From positions 1 to 27,797 of the IMG/VR virus record IMGVR_UViG_3300035698_020630: a stretch of 27,797 nucleotides of DNA; one strand, 5' to 3'. The notes under the pieces were generated by a model that was given only the letters and a program-made list of their open reading frames with translations, ran no database searches and was not told the DNA's origin. The translations under genes and the position numbers were made by a program. Positions 22,473 through 27,797 of this stretch are shown here, piece after piece (position 1 is the first letter of the stretch; each line of letters begins with the position of its first letter). The stretch is from a virus.

Positions 22473-22835
22473 ATGCTTATAAACCTAGAAGACGCAAGTA
22501 AAAATATAACTATACCAAGTGTTGTCTACTCGTTAAATTTGTCTCTTGGGGCCATCTCTTTGTATGGTTATTACCTGATGATTGCAGACGAAAATGGAGA
22601 AGTCATAAAAACCAACTTTGAAATCTCCAATGTACTCCGAATTACCTCTAGAACTATCTTGAGCTATCGACGCGAACTTGAGAAGGAAATTCACAAAGAC
22701 GGGAAGTCTCTTATTCAAGTCGAAAAGCAAGTAAACGGCAGGACACATACGGTAAAAGTAATAGATATCAATGAAGAAAACGAAAGCTTTTTTAGCGCTT
22801 TAAACAAAAAGGGCCCTCAAGAAAGAGAGCCCTAA
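22473..22835 (+). CDS. Helix-turn-helix protein of replication-initiator type, small paralog 1
   Basis: 120 residues. The segment ITIPSVVYSLNLSLGAISLY, then YYLMIADENGEVIKTNFEIS and TSRTILSYRRELEKE, has the order strand, helix, helix-turn-helix seen at the N-terminus of phage replication organisers and DnaD-like proteins. A Lys-rich wing (IQVEKQVNGRTHTVKVI) follows. No C-terminal domain is present. Translation may be controlled by the hairpin over its ribosome site. Its stop lies inside double stem-loop ii. Likely a regulator of replication or of its own operon. Confidence 0.6.
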   Translation: MLINLEDASKNITIPSVVYSLNLSLGAISLYGYYLMIADENGEVIKTNFEISNVLRITSRTILSYRRELEKEIHKDGKSLIQVEKQVNGRTHTVKVIDINEENESFFSALNKKGPQEREP

Positions 22836-22856
22836 CTATGTTAAACAGGTCTGTTT
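22810..22856 (+). other. Double stem-loop element ii
   Basis: Hairpin 1: AGGGC-c-CTC, AAGAAA loop, GAG-a-GCCCT (22810-22833), again with a C-A mismatch three pairs from the loop. Hairpin 2: AAACA, GGTC, TGTTT (22843-22856 with one inner pair opened). It overlaps the end of the upstream helix-turn-helix gene and precedes a small gene at 22903. Confidence 0.6.
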
Positions 22857-22902
22857 CCATTGTACTACGAACAAAACAAACCAAACAAAAAGTAGATTCA
22901 TT

Positions 22903-23055
22903 ATGATCCATTATAGAACAATAAGTCAACATAAAAATAACAACATAATTAATTGTTATCCTAAAACGCACTCACAAGTATCTGTCGAGGCATTTTTGTA
23001 TAATTTAACAAAAGAAGATCAGGAAAAGGATTGCTCCAAATTATGGTACAAATAG
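22903..23055 (+). CDS. Small hypothetical protein (50 aa)
   Basis: Begins MIHYRTISQHKNNNIINCYP and ends TKEDQEKDCSKLWYK. The start has a weak GTAG element 9 bases upstream, in the same place as GTAGG before the two larger genes of this series, and it too follows a double stem-loop and an A/C-rich leader. These parallels are my main reason to call it. It may be a shortened relative of the neighbouring helix-turn-helix genes; residues 26-45 look helical. It fills most of the otherwise empty stretch 22836-23174. Confidence 0.4.
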   Translation: MIHYRTISQHKNNNIINCYPKTHSQVSVEAFLYNLTKEDQEKDCSKLWYK

Positions 23056-23100
23056 CGTTTATCTTTCGGAAAAACACGAGAGCAATTAGAATAAAAAAAA

Positions 23101-23149
23101 AGCGGCTGTAACAAGCAGCCGCTAATTCCGAGTTACAATAAAGTAACTC
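23101..23149 (+). other. Double stem-loop element iii
   Basis: Hairpin 1: AGCGGCTG, TAACAAG, CAGCCGCT (23101-23123), perfect, preceded by nine A, so it is also a minus-strand terminator. Hairpin 2: GAGTTAC, AATAAA, GTAACTC (23130-23149), perfect. The linker is AATTCC. The layout is nearly the same as in element iv, with different stem bases. Confidence 0.8.
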
Positions 23150-23174
23150 TATACTCAACAAAAGTAGGTACAAT

Positions 23175-23567
23175 ATGAATCATACAAGCACTTTAAGTCA
23201 AGATCAAGAAACATTTGAGATATATGAAGAAAAACCAGATCACTACTATAGAACAGAAATACCAAATATTATATTTGATTTGGGTTTAGATCCCATTTCT
23301 TTTAAGTTGTACCTTTCTCTAAAAAAGCTTGTTGGTAATGAAGGATATTGCACAGACTCAAACGCCTCGATAGGTTTCCTGGTAGGGGAAAGTGATTTTA
23401 TAATAAGAAAGCACAAAAAAATCCTAGCAAAACCATTTCTTCTTTTGGGAAACATGCCATTAATCAAGATTACTAAAAGGAAAATAGGTAACAGACCGAA
23501 CGAAACCGATCTTGTAACACTCACTCCTATTTGGCGTGTAAGTGGCGATTACCTTTCAAGAAAATAA
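23175..23567 (+). CDS. Helix-turn-helix protein of replication-initiator type, small paralog 2
   Basis: 130 residues. YRTEIPNIIFDLGLDPISFK, then LYLSLKKLVGNEGYCTDSNA and SDFIIRKHKKILAKPF, match the winged-helix N-terminal domain of phage replication proteins. The residues EGYCTDSNASIGFL parallel FGYCTASDAQLAKM of the 23667 protein. It lacks the long tail of that paralog and ends after the wing (TDLVTLTPIW). Its leader holds double stem-loop iii and GTAGG. A truncated initiator acting as regulator or loader is plausible. Confidence 0.65.
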   Translation: MNHTSTLSQDQETFEIYEEKPDHYYRTEIPNIIFDLGLDPISFKLYLSLKKLVGNEGYCTDSNASIGFLVGESDFIIRKHKKILAKPFLLLGNMPLIKITKRKIGNRPNETDLVTLTPIWRVSGDYLSRK

Positions 23568-23589
23568 AGAAACAAATAGAATAAAAAAA

Positions 23590-23638
23590 ACGACTGGTGA
23601 CAGCCAGTCGTAATTCCGGGTTACTGATTTTGTAACCC
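23590..23638 (+). other. Double stem-loop element iv
   Basis: Hairpin 1: ACGACTGG, TGACAG, CCAGTCGT (23590-23611), perfect, preceded by an A-run (minus-strand terminator form). Hairpin 2: GGGTTAC, TGATTTT, GTAACCC (23618-23638), perfect. The linker AATTCC and the flanking AGAATAAAAAAAA match element iii. Confidence 0.8.
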
Positions 23639-23666
23639 CCAACCTAAAAAACGTAGGACCATACTA

Positions 23667-24524
23667 ATGTATAACACCCCTTCTAGTCAAGATCAAGTTA
23701 ACAATAATGAAAAAGAACTATATTTACCAAAATTTTGTCTTGTTCCCCTTTCCGTCCGAGAAGATAGAAAAGTCCCAGATTCAGCAAAAATCTATTTAGG
23801 CGAAATAAATGTGTTAACCAATAAATTTGGTTACTGTACTGCTTCAGATGCCCAGCTCGCTAAAATGAAAGGTGTTTCTGTCGCAACTATAAAATCTTGG
23901 CATACCGTCCTAGAAAAAAGAGGTCATATCAAAAGAGACACATGGAAAGAACATATTCGAACAGAAAGAGGGGTCGAAGTGAGGTCACGAAGGAAACTAT
24001 TTGTCTTTGATGACGTTTCAAAAAAAGATGCTGAAGGCCAGATTTCTATACCTCGCAGTGAAGGCCAGATTTCTAGACCTCGGAGTGAAGGCCAGAATTC
24101 TGGCCCCATAACAAAAGAACTACAAAACAAGAATAACAACAAACCCGACTCACCAAAGGTTGTTGTTGTTTTTTCTTCTCTGGAGAGGTTAGGTTTAAAA
24201 GACAGTTATTCTTCAAGAATCTCTAAAGAATATTCTGAGAAGGAGGTAGACTTAGCCGTCTCAAGAGTCGAGAGTCAATCAACAATCGACAACCCAGCGG
24301 GATCGCTAACCTACTGGCTCAAAAATCCTGATAAGTACGAAGACCCGAAAGTAAATCCCCTTTGGGAGTCCAGAAGATCATATTCTAAAGAAATAAGTGA
24401 AAGGCGCCGAGAATGCTATGCCTTCTGTCCAGTTAAAGACTCTTTATTTTACTTTTCTGGAGCTGTTGAGACTGAATACAAAATCAAAGCAGCAAATGAA
24501 TTTTGGGAAGAGCAGGCAATGTGA
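23667..24524 (+). CDS. Replication initiator-like protein (HTH N-terminus, NPAG-type C-terminus), carries the candidate origin
   Basis: 285 residues. The winged-helix part is at 20-118: LPKFCLVPLSVREDR, FGYCTASDAQLAKMKGVS, and TIKSWHTVLEKRGHIKRDT. Residues 122-148 are a tandem repeat (AEGQISIPR, SEGQISRPR, SEGQNSGPI) in a region that is polar and probably disordered. Residues 160-235 contain VVVVFSSLERLGL and NPAGSLTYWLKNP, a motif typical of phage and plasmid initiators. It probably binds the repeats in its own gene and recruits the host helicase, as lambda O does. The GTAGGA leader site is far from the ATG. Confidence 0.7.
   Translation: MYNTPSSQDQVNNNEKELYLPKFCLVPLSVREDRKVPDSAKIYLGEINVLTNKFGYCTASDAQLAKMKGVSVATIKSWHTVLEKRGHIKRDTWKEHIRTERGVEVRSRRKLFVFDDVSKKDAEGQISIPRSEGQISRPRSEGQNSGPITKELQNKNNNKPDSPKVVVVFSSLERLGLKDSYSSRISKEYSEKEVDLAVSRVESQSTIDNPAGSLTYWLKNPDKYEDPKVNPLWESRRSYSKEISERRRECYAFCPVKDSLFYFSGAVETEYKIKAANEFWEEQAM
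24033..24167 (+). other. Candidate replication origin: three iteron-like repeats, A-rich tract, inverted repeat
   Basis: 27-base units start at 24033, 24060 and 24087 (GAAGGCCAGATTTCTATACC, GAAGGCCAGATTTCTAGACC, and a third ending in the perfect palindrome GGCCAGAATTCTGGCC at 24090-24105). Each core is a full or partial palindrome. Positions 24106-24143 are A-rich with few T or G. Then AACAACAAACC (24135-24145) pairs with GGTTGTTGTT (24158-24167). This order matches the lambda origin within gene O. Confidence 0.65.
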
Positions 24525-24559
24525 TTGAACTTAAAAAAAAGACAATATAAAGTAAAAGT

Positions 24560-24817
24560 ATGAAGCTACAAATTCTTGAGTTTAAGCGTTGCACCCGAGA
24601 TGGGGCTAAGATCTATGGAAACCTGAAGATCTCAATCAACGAAAGTTTTCACTGCTGGCTAACAGTTCTCAAGAGCGAGAAGTTTGGATTCTTCTTTCGA
24701 TATCCAAGCTCTTTCATCGAGGGAAAGTTTGAGCCAAGCTTTGAGTTTAAGAAAGGCGACTTCCAAAAAGAAGCTTACACAACGCTCAAAGATCAATTCA
24801 AACAGGAGCACGGGTGA
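24560..24817 (+). CDS. Small hypothetical protein upstream of RusA (85 aa)
   Basis: The sequence GNLKISINESFHCWLTVLKS, then FGFFFRYPSSFIEGKFEPSF, is a beta-strand pattern with a faint likeness to SpoVG-type single-domain DNA-binding proteins, too weak to name. No clear ribosome site; a TTGAAC (24525-24530) and TATAAA (24546-24551) stand 15 bases apart just before the ATG, so the message may be leaderless. It overlaps RusA by four bases, so it belongs to the DNA-processing group. Confidence 0.6.
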   Translation: MKLQILEFKRCTRDGAKIYGNLKISINESFHCWLTVLKSEKFGFFFRYPSSFIEGKFEPSFEFKKGDFQKEAYTTLKDQFKQEHG

Positions 24818-25218
24818 ACTATTCGTTTGAGATAAATCAAGCTCCAGTGCCCCAGGCGCGGCCACGGGTCACGAAATGGGGGACTTATGACCCAAAAGCG
24901 AAAGAGAAGAAGCAATTCAAGACAGAGATACGCGAGAAGTGGCCTCACAGTCTCCTTAACGGTCCATTAAGGGTTGACATGACATTTGTTATGCCTATTC
25001 CAAAAAGCCTCTCAGAGGTCAAGAAAAGGGCTTTAAGAGGCAAGCCTCACATCAAGCGTGGGGATTTATCCAATATATACAAATTTATTGAGGATTGTAT
25101 GACTGACATCGTATATGTGGATGATTCTTTAATTTGGGATATTAAAATAAAAAAGATCTATGGAATAAATCCTAAGATATTTGTAATGTTAGAGACAACT
25201 GAAGATCAGGAGCCATGA
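24814..25218 (+). CDS. rusA: RusA-like Holliday-junction resolvase
   Basis: 134 residues, GTG start in a GTGA overlap, with AGGAG before it. The N-terminus NQAPVPQARPRVTKWGTYDP is the RusA opening. The acid cluster is HIKRGDLSNIYKFIEDCMTD followed by VDDSLI, with D84, D94 and D103/D104 as candidate metal ligands and K90 as the conserved lysine. RusA dimers cut four-way junctions, here probably to debranch replicated DNA before packaging. It fits with ERF and YqaJ. Length is near the usual 120 residues. Confidence 0.92.
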   Translation: MNYSFEINQAPVPQARPRVTKWGTYDPKAKEKKQFKTEIREKWPHSLLNGPLRVDMTFVMPIPKSLSEVKKRALRGKPHIKRGDLSNIYKFIEDCMTDIVYVDDSLIWDIKIKKIYGINPKIFVMLETTEDQEP

Positions 25219-25430
25219 TGAAAATGAAATTGACCTTCGAAGGAGACTACTTTGAAGACGGAGAAGAAATTGAAATTATACTTGCATCTAAAGAACATAT
25301 TTGTGTTATTTTAAAAGCTAAAGAGTTTATCAGATCTAAGATCAAGTGGGATGAATCTTTAACTGAAGAATCTGAAGCGATGCTCCGTGAGCTAGATAAA
25401 CTTTTGCATATAAACGAAAACTTTTATTAG
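25215..25430 (+). CDS. Small conserved RusA-neighbour protein (71 aa)
   Basis: Starts MMKMKLTFEGDYFEDGEEIE and continues HICVILKAKEFIRSKIKWDE. From memory, small acidic phage proteins with this strand-helix pattern (MKLTFE...ED.EE...A......L..F...R.KIK) often follow RusA, without known role. Overlaps RusA by four bases (ATGA). It is probably a helper of DNA processing or just co-transcribed. Confidence 0.6.
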   Translation: MMKMKLTFEGDYFEDGEEIEIILASKEHICVILKAKEFIRSKIKWDESLTEESEAMLRELDKLLHINENFY

Positions 25431-25437
25431 GATGTAA

Positions 25438-25659
25438 ATGGTAGCAGGATCTTCAGAGTTAAAAACATTTAGACCAAACTACAAAACGATTGACATAGAA
25501 AAGTTTGATGAACTTGTCGATAAAGGCCTAAATTGCAAAGAAATAGCTAAAGAAATGAATATTAGCCAAAATTGTTTTGGTATTAAGTTTAAAAAACATT
25601 TCGGCATTTATCCTTCAGTTTATGTAGCGAAGAAAAGAAATAAATATAGAAGCAAATAA
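25438..25659 (+). CDS. Small helix-turn-helix protein (73 aa)
   Basis: An AGGATG element precedes the ATG. GLNCKEIAKEMNISQNCFGI is a clear helix-turn-helix, followed by KFKKHFGIYPSVYVAKKRNK, which resembles the second helical unit of AraC-like proteins. The size allows only one DNA-binding unit. It lies between the RusA block and terminase, so a late-gene switch or a packaging-site recognition role could be considered. Confidence in DNA binding is good; in role, low. Confidence 0.65.
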   Translation: MVAGSSELKTFRPNYKTIDIEKFDELVDKGLNCKEIAKEMNISQNCFGIKFKKHFGIYPSVYVAKKRNKYRSK

Positions 25660-25666
25660 GGGAAAT

Positions 25667-26200
25667 ATGGCACACCCAGGCGGACGCCCACGAACAACAA
25701 CACCAGAAACAGCCGACCTTATAGAGTTAGGAAATGAGCTTGTTCATTGGGCTACCAGACCTCTTTCTGAAGATGAAGTTCCAGCATCAAGATGCCGATT
25801 TTCACAGTGGTACGGACTAATAAAAAATATTAGGCATAAAGACTGGGATTTGATGGTTGAAAAAAAAGAGTTTCAGAGTTATTACGAAAGAGCACAGATT
25901 GCATTGGCTGAAAGATTTATCAATGCAGGAAATAAAGATCAGATAAAAGAAAGCATAGCTAACAGATTCTTAAGGATTTACGCTCCAGAAGTCAAAAAAG
26001 AAGAAAACGAAAAAATAAAATATGAGGCTGAAATCAAGAAGAAATTAGACGACGAAAGCTCTCAAAAAATAATCATTGAAAAAGATCAACAGCTGGTTGA
26101 ACTAACGCAAAGGCTGATGGACGCAGAAGACTTGATCAACGATCTTCAAAAGAATCTAGGCTCACAATCCCACAAAACATCACTTGAAGCTTCCCTTTAG
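25667..26200 (+). CDS. terS: Terminase small subunit
   Basis: 177 residues. The start MAHPGGRPRTTTPETADLIE is typical of small terminase proteins of P22-like phages. The following helices (WATRPLSEDEVP, FSQWYGLIKNIRHKDWDLMV, FQSYYERAQIALAERFINAG) make the DNA-recognition part, and IANRFLRIYAPE is a common mark of this group. Residues 115-165 are a charged coiled coil. It selects phage DNA for packaging and hands it to TerL, whose gene overlaps by 17 bases. Confidence 0.82.
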   Translation: MAHPGGRPRTTTPETADLIELGNELVHWATRPLSEDEVPASRCRFSQWYGLIKNIRHKDWDLMVEKKEFQSYYERAQIALAERFINAGNKDQIKESIANRFLRIYAPEVKKEENEKIKYEAEIKKKLDDESSQKIIIEKDQQLVELTQRLMDAEDLINDLQKNLGSQSHKTSLEASL

Positions 26201-27467
26201 CAAAAAACAAATACTCAGCTACACCAATTCGAATGCCCGTCTCAATGTTTGGGAGGGAGCAGTCCGTTCTGGTAAGTCATTTGTATGCCTTATGCGCTTC
26301 TTGAAGGAGCTCAAGGACGGACCGAAAGGCAATTACGTTATATGCGGACGAACAGAGCGTACGATCAAGCGTAATATCATTGACCCTATATTTGAGATTT
26401 TAGGCGAAAACATCCATTACCGCCAAGGGATCGGCGAGCTCAAGATTCTAGGCAAAAAGGTTTATCTAGTAGGGGCATCTGACGAGAGGGCAGAGGGAAA
26501 GATTCGAGGAGCAACCTTTGCAGGAGCTCTAATCGATGAGGTCTCACTTATCCCGGAGAGTTTCTTTCAGATGCTGTTGTCCCGTCTTTCGATAACTGAC
26601 TCTAAGCTCTTTGCCACCACCAATCCTGACTCTTTTTTTCACTGGCTTAAGGTGAAATTTCTGGATAGAGAAGATGAGCTAAATATTAAAAGATTTCATT
26701 TTACGCTAGATGATAACCCATCATTGTCAAAAGAATTTGTAGAAAGTATAAAAAAAGAATATAGAGGTTTATGGTATAAAAGATTTATTGAAGGCTTATG
26801 GGTTCTAGCAGAGGGCGCTGTTTATGATTTCTTTGATGTTTCTTTACATACAATCGAAACATCGTTAGTAAGAGGTATTGAATATATCGTCGGTGTTGAT
26901 TATGGAACAACTAATCCAACAGCTTTTTCTCTTATCGCAATCGATAGATCTAAATCTCCCCTCTGTTGGTTGGAGCGTGAATACTATTACGACTCGGCCG
27001 CGGAGCTTTCTCAAAAGACAGACTTTGAATTTGCTCAAGATCTTAAAACATTCATTCAAGGATTAAACGTCAGAGCAATATATATTGATCCGGCTGCAGC
27101 TAGCTTCAAGGCTGAGCTAAATAGGCAAGGAGTCTACAATATCATAGACGCAAACAATGACGTTCTAAATGGAATTCGTTTTGTTTCTACAATGATAACC
27201 ACAGGTGATTTTAAGATTGGAAAGTATTGTAAGCATACGATCAAAGAGATAGGTTCGTATTCCTGGGATGAGAAGGCAAAGAATTTAGGAATTGATAAAC
27301 CTAAAAAATCGCATGATCACATCCTGGATAGCATTAGATATAGTTTATTTACACATTTCAAGAACATGTCACAAGACGATGATCTAAGCGCGAGTGATAT
27401 TAGGCAGCTTGAAAGACCTTGGCAAAACGATTTCTTTGCTACCCCTAATAACGCTCGTGTCTGGTGA
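26184..27467 (+). CDS. terL: Terminase large subunit (packaging ATPase and nuclease)
   Basis: 427 residues, TTG start without a clear ribosome site, so coupled to TerS. ATPase: Walker A GAVRSGKS (25-32), Walker B GALIDEVS with D118 E119, coupling motif ATTNP (144-148). Nuclease: D239 in VGVDYGTTNP, D302 in IYIDPAA, D382 in HDHILDSIRY. All three acidic residues of the RNase-H-like fold are present. Length is normal. It translocates DNA into the procapsid through the portal encoded next and cuts it. Confidence 0.95.
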   Translation: MKLPFSKKQILSYTNSNARLNVWEGAVRSGKSFVCLMRFLKELKDGPKGNYVICGRTERTIKRNIIDPIFEILGENIHYRQGIGELKILGKKVYLVGASDERAEGKIRGATFAGALIDEVSLIPESFFQMLLSRLSITDSKLFATTNPDSFFHWLKVKFLDREDELNIKRFHFTLDDNPSLSKEFVESIKKEYRGLWYKRFIEGLWVLAEGAVYDFFDVSLHTIETSLVRGIEYIVGVDYGTTNPTAFSLIAIDRSKSPLCWLEREYYYDSAAELSQKTDFEFAQDLKTFIQGLNVRAIYIDPAAASFKAELNRQGVYNIIDANNDVLNGIRFVSTMITTGDFKIGKYCKHTIKEIGSYSWDEKAKNLGIDKPKKSHDHILDSIRYSLFTHFKNMSQDDDLSASDIRQLERPWQNDFFATPNNARVW

Positions 27468-27500
27468 AAAAAAAGAAAAAGGTTTACCTTTCCGCATTAT

Positions 27501-27529
27501 TTGATTTATGTTAAAAATTAGATTAAAAT
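27501..27529 (+). promoter_or_regulatory. Possible promoter before the portal gene
   Basis: TTGATT (27501-27506), 17 bases, TAAAAT (27524-27529), nine bases before the portal ATG. Five of six bases match in the -10. The transcript would begin at most a few bases before the start codon. Confidence 0.35.
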
Positions 27530-27538
27530 GGGATTACT

Positions 27539-27797
27539 ATGATTTTAAAGGAAGACGGTTATCAAGAGGGAACTCACTGGATAGAAAAAGAGATGAGCTC
27601 CGTCTGGAATGACAGCTTCACCACTTATCAGTCTTGGCAATTTGCCGCGGATATCGACACTCGATTCAGTTTTGGTGACCAAAGCCTCTACGGCCGCTAC
27701 TTCCAAAACGTAGTAAACCCCACCGAATACCAGTTCAACTTCAATCACATCTTGAAAGTGATCAACATGATCTCGGGCTACCAGATTAAGAACAGAA
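27539..27797 (+). CDS. Portal protein, P22 gp1-like (N-terminal part, runs off the window)
   Basis: 86 codons are present. The opening (MILKEDGYQEGTHWIEKEMS) leads to FNHILKVINMISGYQIKNR, the sequence that marks P22-type portals, usually with NMISGYQRKNRK. The full protein would be about 600-700 residues and form the dodecameric ring through which TerL drives DNA. Only a weak GGGA precedes the ATG. The next genes, outside the window, should be scaffold and coat, leading back to the coat end at the window start. Confidence 0.8.
   Translation, partial: MILKEDGYQEGTHWIEKEMSSVWNDSFTTYQSWQFAADIDTRFSFGDQSLYGRYFQNVVNPTEYQFNFNHILKVINMISGYQIKNR

Noticed and set aside
23101-23149. tRNA or tRNA-like fold from the paired hairpins
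   Set aside because: No acceptor stem, no T-loop sequence (GTTCAANNC), and total length too short. No tRNA gene was seen anywhere.
24033-24110. CRISPR array
   Set aside because: The three units are directly adjacent without spacers and lie in frame inside a protein gene.

Overview
This window is almost all of a tailed double-stranded DNA phage with a short-tailed, P22-like virion plan. The evidence is a TerS/TerL pair and a P22-type portal at the right end, a gp4-like connector and a gp10/gp12-like nozzle near the left end, and YqaJ exonuclease, ERF annealing protein and RusA in the middle. The left edge is the last codons of a protein in the coat-gene position, and the right edge is the first 86 codons of the portal. 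The contig is therefore probably circular or permuted, with only portal, scaffold and coat missing. Codes are standard: TGA, TAA and TAG are all used as stops. Genes are AT-rich and mostly have AGGAGG-type ribosome sites, so a bacterial host is clear, but the sequence does not name it. No phage RNA polymerase, integrase or recognisable endolysin is visible.

Layout. 1-8240 (+): virion assembly genes (coat end, connector, small zinc-ribbon protein, fibre-like proteins, nozzle, and large helical proteins in the position of P22 gp7/gp20/gp16 ejection proteins). One of these genes is split by an in-frame TGA at 5180. 8247-8558 (-): a small opposite-strand island with a ribbon-helix-helix regulator and a 32-residue membrane peptide behind its own promoter. 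8654-18161 (+): an expanded array of fibre/adhesin genes with shared N-terminal and C-terminal modules and two lysine-rich small proteins. Two of the fibre genes lie between 107-bp direct repeats. 18163-19337 (both strands): a dense group of very small membrane and secreted proteins, possibly for lysis or host exclusion.

19341-21987 (-): early recombination operon (two unknown small genes, HNH endonuclease, ERF, YqaJ) driven leftward from a divergent promoter region at about 22.0 kb. A second promoter at 21.5 kb has the same 16-nt spacer as the promoter of the 8.3 kb island. 22084-24524 (+): an excisionase-like helix-turn-helix protein, then small replication-type helix-turn-helix genes separated by four tandem double stem-loop elements. 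The last and largest of these genes contains tandem iteron-like repeats, an A-rich tract and an inverted repeat, an arrangement like the lambda origin inside gene O. 24560-27797 (+): small gene, RusA, two small genes, TerS, TerL, portal.

As inference: early leftward recombination genes and the rightward replication genes act first, RusA and terminase process and package DNA, and the late genes build a short-tailed particle with many alternative fibres. The points most worth a second look are the repeated double stem-loop family, the in-gene origin, the repeat-flanked fibre cassette, the paired promoters with identical spacers and the split gene at 5012-5614.
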